Part shown: positions 22,616 through 35,260 of the stretch, in pieces | Numbering within the stretch: the stretch's first letter is position 1 | How the letters are laid out: each line of letters opens with the position of its first letter | Translations under genes and position numbers: made by a program | Notes under the pieces: generated by a model | Database searches by the model: none | Told to the model about the DNA's origin: nothing | The model's input: only the letters and a program-made list of their open reading frames with translations | NCBI GenBank assembly: GCA_029959085.1 | Contig: JARWIR010000039.1 | Span: 62,001-126,000 of the forward strand | Length of the DNA stretch: 64,000 nt | DNA from: Nemophila menziesii | Lineage: Eukaryota; Streptophyta; Magnoliopsida; Boraginales; Hydrophyllaceae | Reading direction: 5' to 3'

Positions 22616-25600
22616 AATATATAGATTAGGACTAGCTTGATGACTATATTTTATAAATGTTGGCAAATTAGCTTTGTCTCTGGTGAAGTGACTTAATATT
22701 TATTCTTTTGACACACGCTATTATATAGTGTACCACATTCTTATCTCGTCTCTCTCGATACAATACAAAATCCTAGTCTCATGCCTTTTTCAATTTGTGT
22801 CCAATCTATCTCGATACTCTTATAGTAAAATAACCTTCAAAGTACTCATTCATCTATCAATATGGTTTGCATTTATATGAGTTTCAATGTTCTAAAGTGG
22901 TTGATGTTTTTACCATGCTTAGGTCATTCTACTCTGTGACTTATATGTGTTTTGAAATGGGTATATAAGGTGTCATTAATTTTTTGTAATTGCATATAGT
23001 TTGTTGAATGTTCATACTATAACTTATTTGAAATAATATACATTTAGGATTTTTTTATGATATTATTAAAATTTTGAATTCTTTTATTTTCTTAATATGT
23101 TTATTATTTATAATAGAATAATTATTATGCAAAAAATTTGAGATTAAATTTGACTAGAGTATCAGTTGCTTAAAAAGTTTTAACACTTTAATTTTATAAC
23201 TATATGGTTTTTCAGATAGATGAACTCAAGTAGTTACAAGATTCTTAGATACTTTTAATATTGAGACATGATTGAAAGTACCGATAATAGAGTTGTTGTC
23301 ATTAATGATACTAGTCAAACATAATATTTTGCATCAAAGTAGATATTGATGATATGTTATTTTACGACATCTTGCATTCTTAATAAGGATGACACACAAT
23401 TTATACACTTATGTTTACAAGTTTTGGATTGGTGATAGATTAATAAACATTATCCATGAGCAGAAATAGCGTTTTGAGATCTCTTGGGTCTTTTTGGGAT
23501 ACTGTTTTGACATTTTTTGGGCCTTTTCAAGATGGTTGTGTCCTTCACAAGTAGCAAATGTTTAATTCCATTAGAAAAAACTTTCGATGACACTCTGATA
23601 CTCAAGTTAATAATAATTTTATGATAAAGTCCTCAAACAAGGGTGCTTATAAGACGGGTGAAATGGTATATTTTGTACCATTTTTAATAATATAGTGGAA
23701 ATGTTTTACTCTATACAACACATATTTGTAAATATTCCTAGTGTGATTCTTATATATATAACCAAATTATTCTAATATATAAGGATGTAAGCACATATTG
23801 ATCACATTATGTTTTCTTCATTGTAAATTTACGAAGCGCTTGAAAAGTACATTTGAAGACCTTTTATTTTAATATCTTTACTAATTTAATGATTAATGAC
23901 CCATCATCCGAATTTTTTAAGTTGTATATATACTAGTAAAATTACCACTTAGATATGAATTCATCTTCATTTTTAAGGAACTAACCACTCATATTTCAAA
24001 GAAAGTATTTAATACAAAAGTGGCAGGTTTATTAATATGATCAACAATATAAGATTGTGAGGCGTTTAAACCATTTTGTCTATTTACAAGAACGAATATA
24101 TTGGGTGGGCTAGCCTATCTCACCCAAAATAACATGTTATTAGTCCTAATAATAATATTAGTATTGAAAATCATATTCTGAAACAATTAAATAAACAACC
24201 CAATAATACTCTTAAGGATGGAACTTCTATTCATAGTTCGATCTATCAAAAATATTGCACCTAAAGTACATTTGCTTTACTCATAAAAAAATGAACTTGA
24301 TGAAAAAATAAAGGAAGCAATGATACGAATATATAACAAAATAAACATTATTTGATTTTTATATTCATGTTGATGTTGTACATTTTTTTTGTCAAAATAT
24401 TGTATTTGATATTTAATAGTTGGACAGAGAAAATGGAAGTTACTGTTGACAATATAAAAATGATACTATGTGGTTAAATGAATGATTGGACTTGAAATAA
24501 ATTAAGGCTTTAAGATTTAACTTTAAAATTTGTGGTGCAGGATGTTCTGTGAACAAAAGATATTTTTTTATAAAATTAAGCTTTGGTCAAAATAAAATAT
24601 TAAACCTAAGGTAGACAATGGTTTCCCTAATAGGCAGCCCTGATTACACAAAAGCAAAAGACGTTAGTTCCACCCTTATCTTGTAAATGAAACCTTTCAT
24701 TCCCCTTTTTTATGTTTTTCTAACAATTGTAAGTCTTTTTTTATTGGCATTACATTATTAATTTTATTCCACGTGCCACTGTATAATTGATATTAATAAA
24801 TAACAATACTGCCTCGTCTGCTATAACAAGACAACACTTATAACATAATGAAAAAACAAAAAAAATATAAAATTGTCACAAACTCGAAAAAAATATAGTA
24901 CTTAAATATTACAATTGCAAAATTAGAGACTAATTCCAAGAAAAAATTCAAATGTTAAGTTTGAACAGTACTAACAATTCAATCATAATATTTTTTTTAT
25001 TCCTAAAATGTCAAGGACTATAACATTTTCATAGAAATATATTGCAAATTCTTTTTTAATTTTTATGTGAATTTTTTCTTCATACTAAATAGACTGAGAA
25101 CTAAGAATACCCAACTAAAATTTTTAATATAAATAATTCCAATAAATAGAAAATGACATGTTTCCAATAAAGTTCAATTAACGAGTTTTTCCAAACTAGG
25201 AGAAAATATATTGAAAATTAAAAAAACATAATCAATCAAATTTACAAATAACAATAATACTTTTCTTCCTATCCATTAGAAATATCCAAAATAATGAAAA
25301 AGAGTATATCCATTATAAAGGAGAAATAATAAGCTATTTAAAAGACAATAAAAAAAGAATTAAACATTAACCTATGAAAGAATTTTCAATTGAAATGGAA
25401 TGAGCAATCTAAAACAAAACAACACTTAAAGATAATCATTAGATAAGGATGACACTATATATCAAATTTAAGTACAATTTACTAGTGTGATGTGTAATCT
25501 ATAGATAAGAAATAGTTAGGGTTAGAGTTTGATATAATAAATAGTTGTGTTATGTGTTATGTACAATTAAAGGTATAATACTTATACCAATACTCGTATA

Positions 25601-26113
25601 AGTAACTTTTTTAATTAATATATTTTTTTACCTTTTGGTTAATTGAATAAATTTTGAGTTATCTTTTTTTTATTATAACATAACATATAAAGTTAATTAT
25701 AGTTTATTTTTAATTCTTTATACAATAAGTGCGATTAGTTTTTTTGTTATTTACATCATTTGTTGAATTTTCAGTTATTTTTATTATCATAACATATTAT
25801 ATATAGTTAATTATGATGTATTTTTATTCTTAATACAGTAAGGTGAAATTGTTTTTGTTATTATATAGTTTATTAAATTTTGATACTTTATCTTATTTGA
25901 ATTACTATATATTTAAAAAATTATGATACTAGTAAAATGTGATTTAGATGTATTTTATCTTTGTTTATTAAGATTTTGAATTCTTTATTTCCTTAATATC
26001 TTTATTGTATATAGACAAGCAAGAATAAAATATCAAAAGAAAATTTGTAGCCATTACAATCTAAAACATTAACTAGACTTGGCTAAGAAGCCAGAAAACA
26101 AATCATCATTTTC

Positions 26114-26386
26114 TCAATCTTTCTTCTTCTTCCTTTCCAAACTCCCAGAAGCAGTTGCTGGAGTATTGGGATGTGATGATGGATTGGTTAAACTCCCATC
26201 CCGAATGTTACTTCCTTTAAGATTAAGACTATCATAACTCTTGTTGAAGAAATTATCATGTGCCATCATTATTTTGCATTTCTTGTTGTACGCATTTTCT
26301 GGTTTGGCTATTTCTTTTATTGATGAACTTGATATAACGGTAGCTAGGATGACGTAAGATTTGGATTGAACTCTGATATGCCTCAC
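26114..26386 (-). CDS. Terminal exon, open, 90 codons, unknown protein (unit 6)
   Basis: Open from acceptor to TGA. Relative to unit 1 it has V12, I18, E30, C37, S53, K57, P73, T78 and K86 among others. By eye about 11 of 15 nucleotide differences from unit 1 change the residue, near the neutral expectation. The protein is identical to that of unit 12. The promoter keeps its TATA and telo-box but has lost one site II word and parts of the leader. Confidence 0.4.
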   Translation of the reverse strand: MRHIRVQSKSYVILATVISSSSIKEIAKPENAYNKKCKIMMAHDNFFNKSYDSLNLKGSNIRDGSLTNPSSHPNTPATASGSLERKKKKD

Positions 26387-27284
26387 CTGAACAAGTCAAA
26401 CAAGATACAAAATGTTAAAAAAACACAAAAAACTAAAATATGTGGATTCACTTAATATATCATATATATATCATTTTAAATTCCCCAACCTTTGACCAGA
26501 AAAAAACCCCAAATTATTTTGTCGTATTAAAATGACTACAATATCCTAAATGGCTAATGGCATTCAGACATTGAATACTTTTAAAACGGCATTCATATCA
26601 ATATGTATATAAGATTTACCATTCCTTCGATAAAATTTACTTTTTAATGTATATAAACATACACTACCTTACATAAACAACATTATACATTAGTCTATTA
26701 TGTCTTTATAATTTTATCAAATCCCCCTTCTGTCCATTTAAGTCTAAAACAAAATCATGTTCTCCCTCAATTTATTTAAAAACTAATTTTATACAAACCC
26801 CACATAGCTGCAACATTACATGGCAAGAAAATCAAGCAAAGTGCACTTTTTATGTAAATTAACATCCAAATACAAAACAATTAACAAAGAAAAATTAAAA
26901 TACAAATTAACCAAAGAAATTTAGCTTTGAAATAAGATGTAAAAATTGGTTTTTCAGAAAAGGAGTTGTAAACGGGGCAGGAGAGCATATATCCATTATA
27001 AACAAGAAGAAATAATTTTAGATCCAATAAATAAATAAACTATTTACAAGGGATCAATGCAAATAGATAAATAAAATCAAACCTGGCAAAAATTTGTCCC
27101 TTATTGAAATGGAATGGTCATCAATATATTTTAAAGAAAAAAGAAAAAAACATTGAATAAAGGATGCATCAAAGTATTAAATATATTTTAAGTAATAATT
27201 AGAAGAAAATGATACATATAGTATCTTGGAAAGGGTGGAGCCTAAAGTTGGATATTAGTTTGATATTAAGAAAGCAGGCGAACA

Positions 27285-27427
27285 CTAGGGTTTTTGATAT
27301 CATAAATGGAAGAAGATGTTATATAAGGCTATCAACCAGATGAACACAAAACACAGTACAAACGATCCTAAAAACCAAACTCACCTTTGATGGCCCAATA
27401 GGTTTTAAAATTAATTTTTCTTGGGCT
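27285..27427 (-). promoter_or_regulatory. Site II / TATA / telo-box promoter, one site II lost (unit 6)
   Basis: Telo-box at 27285-27293, a TATA box CCTTATATAA just upstream on the minus strand, GGCCCA at 27392-27397 and TGGGCT at 27422-27427. The outermost site II word has lost one G (TTGGCC). Shared with unit 12. Confidence 0.55.
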
Positions 27428-30400
27428 TGGCCAATATATAGATTAGGACTAGCTTGATGACTATATTTTATAAATGTTAGCAAATTAGCTTTGTCTCTGG
27501 TGAAGTGATTTAATATTTATTCTCTTGGCACACGCTATTATATAGTGTACCACATTCTTAACTCATCTCTCTCGATACAATACAAAATCCTAGTCTCGTG
27601 TCTTTTTCAATTTGTGTCCAATCTATCTCGATACTCTTATAGTAAAATAACCTTCAAAGTACTCATTCATCTATCAATATGGTTTGCATTTATATGAGTT
27701 TCAATGTTCTAAAGTGGTTGATGTTTTTACCATGCTTAGTTCATTCTACTCTGTGACTTATATGTGTTTTGAAATGGGTATATAATGTGTCATTAATTTT
27801 TTGTAATTGCATATAGTTTTTTGAATGTGCATACTATAACTTATTTGAAATAATATACATTTAGGATTTTTTTATGATATTATTAAAATTTTGAATTCTT
27901 TTATTTTCTTAATATGTTTATTATTTATAATAGAATAATTCTTATGCAAAAAATTTGAGATTAAATTTGACTAGAGTATCAGTTGCTTAAAAAGTTTTAA
28001 CACTTTAATTTTATAACTATATGGTTTTTTAGATGGATGAACTCATGTAGTTACAAGATTCTCAGATACTTTTAATATTGAGACATGAATGAAAGTACCG
28101 ATAATAGAGTTGTTGTCATTAATGATACTAGTTAAACATAATATTTTGCATCAAAGTAGATATCGATGATATGTTATTTTACGACATCTTGCATTCTTAA
28201 TAAGGATAACACACAATTTATACACTTATGTTTACAAGTTTTGGATTGGTGATAGAATAATAAACATTATCCATGAGCAGAAATAGCGTTTTGAGAACTC
28301 TTGGGTCTTTTTGGGATACTGTTTTGAGATCTTTTTGGGCCTTTTCAAGAAGGTTGTGTCCTTCACAAGTAGAAAATATTTAAATCCATTAGAAAAAAAC
28401 TTTCGATGACACTCTGATACTTAAGTTAATAATAAATTTATGATAAAGTCCTCAAACAAGGGTGCTTATAAGAGGGGTGAAATGGTATATTTTGTACCAT
28501 TTTTAATAATATAGTGGAAATGTTTTACTCTATACAATACATATTTGTAAATATTCCTAGTGTGATTCTTATATATATAACTAAATTATTCTAATATATA
28601 AGGATGTAAGCACATATTGATCACATTATGTTTTCTTTATTGTAAATTTACGAAGCACTTGAAAAGTACATTTGAAGACCTTTTATTTTAATATCTTTAC
28701 CAATTTAATGATTAATTACCCATCATCCGAATTTTTTAAGTTGTATATATTCTAGTAAAATTACCACTTAAATATGAATTCATCTTCATTTTTAAGGAAC
28801 TAACCACTCATATTTCAAAGAAAGTATTTAATACAAAAGTGGCGGGTTTATTAATATGATCAGCAATATAAGATTGTGAAGCGTTTAGACCATTTTGTCC
28901 CTTTACAAGAATGAATATATCGGGTGGGATAGCCTATCTCACCCAAAATAACATGTTATTAGTCCTAATAATAATAATAGTATTGAGAATCATATTCTGA
29001 AACAATTAAATAAACAACCCAATAATAGTCTTAAGGATGGAACTTCAATTCATAGTTCGATCTATCAAAAATATTGCACCTAAAGTACATTTGCTTTACT
29101 CATAAAAAAAGTGAACTTGATGAAAAAATAACGGAACCAATGCTACGAATATATAACAAAATAATCATTACTTGATTTTTATTTTCATGTTGATGTTGTA
29201 AATTTTTTTTTGTCAAAATATTGTATTTGATATTTAATAGATGGACAGAGAAAATGGAAGTTACTTTTGACAATATAAAAATGATACTACGTGGTTAAAT
29301 GAAAGATTGGACTTGAAATAAATTAAGGCTTTAAGATTTAACTTTAAAAATTGTGGGGCAGGATGTTCTGTGAACAAAAGATATTTTTTTTATAAAATTA
29401 AGCTTTGGTCAAAATAAAATATTAAAACTAAAGTAGACAATGGTCTCCCTAATATATTACACAAAAGCAAAAGAGGTTAGTTCCACTCTTGTCTTGTAAA
29501 TGAAACCTTTCAGTCCCCTTTTTATGTTTTCCTAACAATTGTAAGTATTTTTTATTGGCATTACATTATTAATTTTATTATACGTGCCACTATATAATTG
29601 ATATTAATAAATAACTATACTGCCTCGTCTACCATAACTGGACAACACTTATAACATAATGAAAAAACAAAAAATAAAATAAAATTGTCACAGACTCAAA
29701 AAAAATATAGGACTTAAATATTACATTTGCAAAATTAGAGACTAATTCCAAGAAAAAATTCAAATGTTAAGTTTGAAGAGTATTAACAATTCAATCATCA
29801 TATTTTTTTTATTCCTAAAATATCAAGGACTATAACATTTTAATAGAAATATATTGCAAATTCTTTTTTAATTTTTATGTGAATTTTTTCTCCATACTAA
29901 AAGACTGAGAACTAAGAATACCCAACTAAAATTTTCAATATAAATAATTCCAATAAATAGAAAATAACATGTTTCCAATAAAGTTCAAGTAACGAGTTTT
30001 CCAAACTAGGATAAAATATATTGAAAAATAAAAAAACATAATCAACCAAATTTACAAAAAACAATAATACTTTTCTTCTTATCCATTAGAATTATCCAAA
30101 ATAATGAAAAAGAGTATATCCCTTATAAAGGAGAAATAATAAGCTATTTACAAGACAATAAAAAAAATTAAACATTAACCTATGAAAGAATTTTCAATTG
30201 AAATGAAATGATCATTCTAAAACAAAACAACACTTAAAAATAATCATTAGAAAAGGATGACACTATATATCAAATTTAAGTACAATTTACTAGTGTGATG
30301 TGTAACCTATAGATAAGAAATAATTAGGGTTAGAGTTTGATATAATAAATAGTTGTGTTATGTGTTATGTACAATTAAAGGTATAATAATTATACCGATA

Positions 30401-30919
30401 CTCGTATAAGTATCTTTTTCTATTAATATATTTTTCTACCTTTTGGTTAATTGAATAACTTTTGAGTTATCCTTTTTTTATTATAACATGTCATATAAAG
30501 TTAATTATAGTTTATTTTTAATTCTTTATACAATAAGTGCGATTAGTTTTTTTTTGTTAATTTACATCATTTGTTGAATTTTCAGTTATTTTTATCATCA
30601 ACATATTATATATAGTTAATTATGATGTATTTTTATTCTTAATACAGTAAGGTGCAATTGTTGTTATTATATAGTTTATTAAATTTTGATACTTTATCTT
30701 ATTTGAATTACTATATATTTAAAAAATTATGATACTAGTAAAATTTGATTTAGATATATTTTATCTTTGTTTATTAAGATTTTGAATTCTTTATTTCCTT
30801 AATATCTTTATTGTATATAGACAAGCAAGAATAAAATATCAAAAGAAAATTTGTAGCCATTACAATCTAAATCATTGACTAGACTTGGCTAAGAAGCAAG
30901 AAAACATATCATCATTTTC

Positions 30920-31143
30920 TCAATCTTTCTTCTTCATCCTTTCCAAACTCCTAGATGCAGCTGCTGGAGTATTGGAATGTGAAGATGGATTGGTTAAACT
31001 CCCATCCCGAATGTTACTTCCTTGAAGATTAAGATTATCATAGCTCTTGTTGAAGAAATTATTATGTGTCATCATTATTTTACGTTTCTTGTTGTACGCA
31101 TTATCTGGTTTAGCTATTTGGATTGAACTCTGATATGCCTCAC
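30920..31143 (-). pseudogene. Terminal exon with 49-bp deletion (unit 7)
   Basis: A 224-bp exon with the same deletion as units 3 and 9. Read from the acceptor it gives nine residues before TAG at codon 10. A longer frame that extends to 31156 begins inside the intron and is not a spliced product. The remaining downstream sequence still matches residues 26-90 of the open copies. Confidence 0.6.
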
Positions 31144-32118
31144 CTGAACAAGTCAAACAAGATACAAAATGTTAAAAAAAACACAAAAAACTAAAATATG
31201 TGGATTCACTTAATATATCATATATAAATCATTTTAAATTCCCCAACCCTTGACCAGAAAAAAAACCCCATATTATTTTGTCGTATTAAAATGACTACAA
31301 TGTCCTAAATGACTAACGGTATTCATACATAGAATACTTTTAAAACGGAATTCATATCATTCTGTATATAAGATTTACCATTTCTTCGATAAAATTAACT
31401 TTTTAATGTATAGAAATATACACTACCTTACATAAACAACATTATACATTAGTCTATTATGTCTTTATAATTTTATCAAATAACCCTTGAATCCATTTAA
31501 GTCTAAAACAAAATCATGTTCTCCCTCAATTTATTTAAAAACTAATTTTATACAAACCCCACATAGCTGCAACATTACGTGGTAAGAAAATCAAGCAAAG
31601 TGCACTTTTTATGTAAATTAACATCCAAATACAAAACAATTAACAAAGAAAAATTAAAATACAAATTAACCAACGAAATTTAGCTTTGAAATAAGATGTA
31701 AAAATTGGTTTTTCAGAAAAGGAGTTGTAAACGGGGCAGGAGAGCATATATCCATTATAAACAAGAAGAAATAATTTTAGATCCAATAAATAAATAAACT
31801 ATTTACAAGGGATTAATGCAAATAGATAAATAAAATCAAACCTGACCAAAATTTGTCCCTTATTGAAATGGAATGGTCATCAATCAGAAAAAAGAAACAC
31901 TTGACTGGAAGAGAAGAAGATCGACCGAGAAAAAAGAAAAAAAACATTGAAAAAAGGATTCATCAAAGTATTAAATATATGTTAAGTAATAATTAGAAGA
32001 AAATGATACATATAGTACAGAGTACTGATTATTTTGTGTTTGTAATGTGTTATTTATATCTTGGAAAGGGTGGAGCCTAAAGTTGGATATTAGTTCTATA
32101 TTGGGAAAGCAGGCGGCG

Positions 32119-32267
32119 CTAGGGTTTTTGATATCATAAATGAAAGAAGATGATATATAAGGCTATCAACCATATGAACCCAGAACACAGTACAAACGAT
32201 CCTAAAAACCAAACACACCTTTGATGGCCCAATAGGTTTCAAAATTAATTTTTCTTGGGCTTGGGCC
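32119..32267 (-). promoter_or_regulatory. Site II / TATA / telo-box promoter, unit 7
   Basis: Telo-box at 32119-32127, CTTATATATC upstream on the minus strand, GGCCCA and the plus-strand site II pair ending at 32267. Same structure as units 2, 3 and 9. Confidence 0.57.
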
Positions 32268-35057
32268 AATATATAGATTTGGACTAGCTTGATGACTATA
32301 TTTTATAAACGTTGGCAAATTAGCTTTGTCTCTGGTGAAGTGACTTAATATTTATTCTCTTGGCACACGCTATTATATAGTATACCACATTCTTATCTTA
32401 TCTCTCTCGATACAATACACAATCCTAGTCTCATGCCTTTTTCAATTTGTGTCCAATCTATCTCGATACTCTTATAGTAAAATAACCTTCAAAGTACTCA
32501 TTCATCTATCAATATAGTTTGCATTTATATGAGTTTAAATGTTCTAAAGTGGTTGATGTTTTTACCATGCTTAGTTCATTCTACTCTGTGACTTATATGT
32601 GTTTTGAAATGGGTATATAAAGTGACATTAATTTTTTGTAATTGCATATAATTTTTTGAATTTTCATACTGTAACTTATTTGAAATAATATACATTTAGG
32701 ATTTTTTTTATGATATTATTGAAATTTTGAATTCTTTTATTTTCTTAATATGTTTATTATTTATAATAGAATAATTATTATGCAAAAAATTTGAGATTAA
32801 ATTTGACTAGAGTATCAGTTTCTTAAAAGGTTTTAACACTTTGATTTTATAACTATATGGTTTTTTAATGGATGAACTCAAGTAGTTACAAGATTCTCAG
32901 ATACTTTTAATATTGAGACATGAATGAAAGTACCGATAATAGAGTTGTTGTCATTAATGATACTAGTTAAACATAATATTTTGCATCAAAGTAGATATTG
33001 ATGATATGTTATTTTACGACATCTTGCATTCTTAATAAGGATAACATACAATTTATACACTTATGTTTACAAGTTTTGGATTGGTGATAGAATAATAAAC
33101 ATTATCCATGAGCAGAAATAGCGTTTTGAGATCTCTTGGGGCTTTTAGGGATACTGTTTTGAGATCTTTTTGGGCCTTTTCAAGAAGGTTGTGTCCTTCA
33201 CAAGTAGAAAATATTTAAATCCATTAGAAAAAAACTTTCGATGACACTCTGATACTCAAGTTAATAATAAATTTATGATAAAGTCCTCAAACAAGGGTGC
33301 TTATAAGAGGGGTGAAATGGTATATTTTGTACCATTTTTAATAATATAGTGGAAATGTTTTACTCTATACAACACATATTTGTAAATATTCCTAGTGTGA
33401 TTCTTATATATATAACTAAATTATTCTAATATATAAGGATGTAAGCACATATTGATCACATTATGTTTTCTTTATTGTAAATTTACGAAGCGCTTGAAAA
33501 GTACATTTGAAGACCTTTTATTTTAATATCTTTACCAATTTAATGATTAATGACCCATCTTCCGAATTTTTTAAGTTGTATATATTCTTGTAAAATTACC
33601 ACTTAAATATGAATTCATCTTCATTTTTAAGGAACTAACCACTCATATTTCAAAGAAAGTATTTAATACAAAAGTGGCGGGTTTATTAATATGATTAACA
33701 ATATAAGATTGTGAAGCGTTTAGACCATTTTGTCCCTTTACAAGAATGAATATATCGGGTGGGATAGCCTATCTCACCCAAAATAACATGTTATTAGTCC
33801 TAATAATAATAACAGTATTGAGAATCATATTCTGAAACAATTATATAAACAACCCAATAATAGTCTTAAGGATGGAACTTCAATTCATAGTTCGATCTAT
33901 CAAAAATATTGCACCTAAAGTACATTTGCTTTACTCATAAAAAAGTGAACTTGATGAAAAAATAACGGAACCAATGCTACGAATATATAACAAAATAATC
34001 ATTATTTGATTTTTTTTTCATGTTGATGTTGTAATTTTTTTTTTGTCAAAATATTGTATTTGATATTTAATAGATGGACAGAGAAAATGGAAGTTACTTT
34101 TGACAATATAAAAATGATACTACGTGGTTAAATGAAAGATTGGACTTGAAATAAATTAAGGCTTTAAGATTTAACTTTAAAAATTGTGGGGTAGGATGTT
34201 CTGTGAACAAAAGATATTTTTTTATAAAATTAAGCTTTGGTCAAAATAAAATATTAAAACTAAGGTAGACAATGGTCTCCCTAATAGGCAGCCATGATTA
34301 CACAAAAGCAAAAGAGGTTAGTTTCACCCTTATCTTGTAAATGAAACCTTTCAGTCCCCTTTTTATGTTTTTCTAAAAATGGTAAGTCTTTTTTTATAGG
34401 CATTATATTATTAATTTTATTCCACGTGCCACTGTATAATTGATATTAATAAACAACTATACTGCCTCGTCTTCCATAACAGGACAACACTTTTAACATA
34501 TTGAAAAAACAAAAAAAAATATAAAATTGTGACAAACTCGAAAAAAATATACGACTTAAATATTACATTTGCAAAATTAGAGACTAATTCCAAGTAAAAA
34601 TTCAAATGTTAAGTTTGAAGAGTACTAACAATTCAATCATCATATTTTTTTTATTCCAAAAATGTCAAGGACTATAACATTTTCATAGAAATACATTGCA
34701 AATTATTTTTTAATTTTTATGTGAATTTTTTCTCCATACTAAATAGACTGAGAACTAAGAATACCCAACTAAAATTTTCAATATAAATAATTCCAATAAA
34801 TAGAAAATGATATGTTTCCAATAAAGTTCAAGTAACATAATCAATCAAATTTACAAATAACAATAATACTTTTCTTCCTATCCATTAGAAATATCCAAAA
34901 TAATGAAAAAGAGTATATCCATTATAAAGGAGAAATAATAAGCTACTTACAAGAAAATAAAAAAAGAATTAAACATTAACCTATGAAAGCTTTTTCAATT
35001 GAAATGGAATGATCACTCTAAAACAAAACAACACTTAACGATAATCATTAGAAAAGG

Positions 35058-35081
35058 CTAAAAACCATAAATGATTTTAAA
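35058..35081. other. 24-bp filler at the unit 8 deletion junction
   Basis: Left of the filler the sequence matches the alpha leader up to AGAAAAGG. To the right, ATTAGTTCGATATTGGG matches the main leader. The 24 filler bases occur as a block in neither flank, but short words in them (CTAAAAACCA, CATAAATGA) do occur elsewhere in the unit. This fits end-joining with templated filler, a common outcome of double-strand break repair in plants. Confidence 0.6.
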
Positions 35082-35111
35082 ATTAGTTCGATATTGGGAA
35101 AGCAGGCGGCG

Positions 35112-35260
35112 CGAGGGTTTTTGATATCATAAATGAAAGAAGATGATATATAAGTCTATCAACCAGATGAACCCAGAATACAGTACAAACGATCCTAAAA
35201 ACCAAACACACCTTTGATGGCCCAATAGGTTTCAAAATTAATTTTTCTTGGGCTTGGGCC
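35112..35260 (-). promoter_or_regulatory. Promoter with altered telo-box (unit 8)
   Basis: The TATA-like CTTATATATC and site II words are intact, the outer pair ending at 35260. The telo-box reads AAACCCTCG (35112-35120) instead of AAACCCTAG. It now sits directly upstream of the hybrid leader created by the deletion. Confidence 0.5.

Larger units (their letters stand above)
19663..24416 (-). repeat. Array unit 5 (B type, promoter lesion)
   Basis: A 4754-bp unit with an open terminal exon but a damaged promoter. The segment carrying the telo-box and TATA box is deleted (junction about 22539/22540). Parts of the leader are also missing (TCAATATATTTTAAAG near 22371-22386 replaces a longer CT-rich stretch). 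The nearer poly(A) signal is mutated to AATAAT, while a second AATAAA remains at 21234-21239. Unit 11 is its near-copy and unit 14 the start of another. Confidence 0.93.
24417..29237 (-). repeat. Array unit 6 (C type)
   Basis: A 4821-bp unit. Its left part and leader resemble the B units (same leader deletions near 27122 and 27220). Its right spacer resembles D units (ATCCATTAGAAAAAAAC, ATAACGGAACC, and an end reading TAGATGG rather than TAGTTGG). It is therefore a B/D chimera. Unit 12 is almost the same sequence. Confidence 0.92.
29238..34070 (-). repeat. Array unit 7 (D type)
   Basis: A 4833-bp unit, closest to unit 3 along its length, but without unit 3's private intron deletion. It carries the shared 49-bp exon deletion and an intact promoter. 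The unit starts the D / A-D stretch between the two A-B-C blocks. Confidence 0.92.

Noticed and set aside
34417..34605. 62-codon minus-strand frame in unit 8
   Set aside because: Hydrophobic, AT-driven reading in the left spacer, closed in the equivalent place of the other units.
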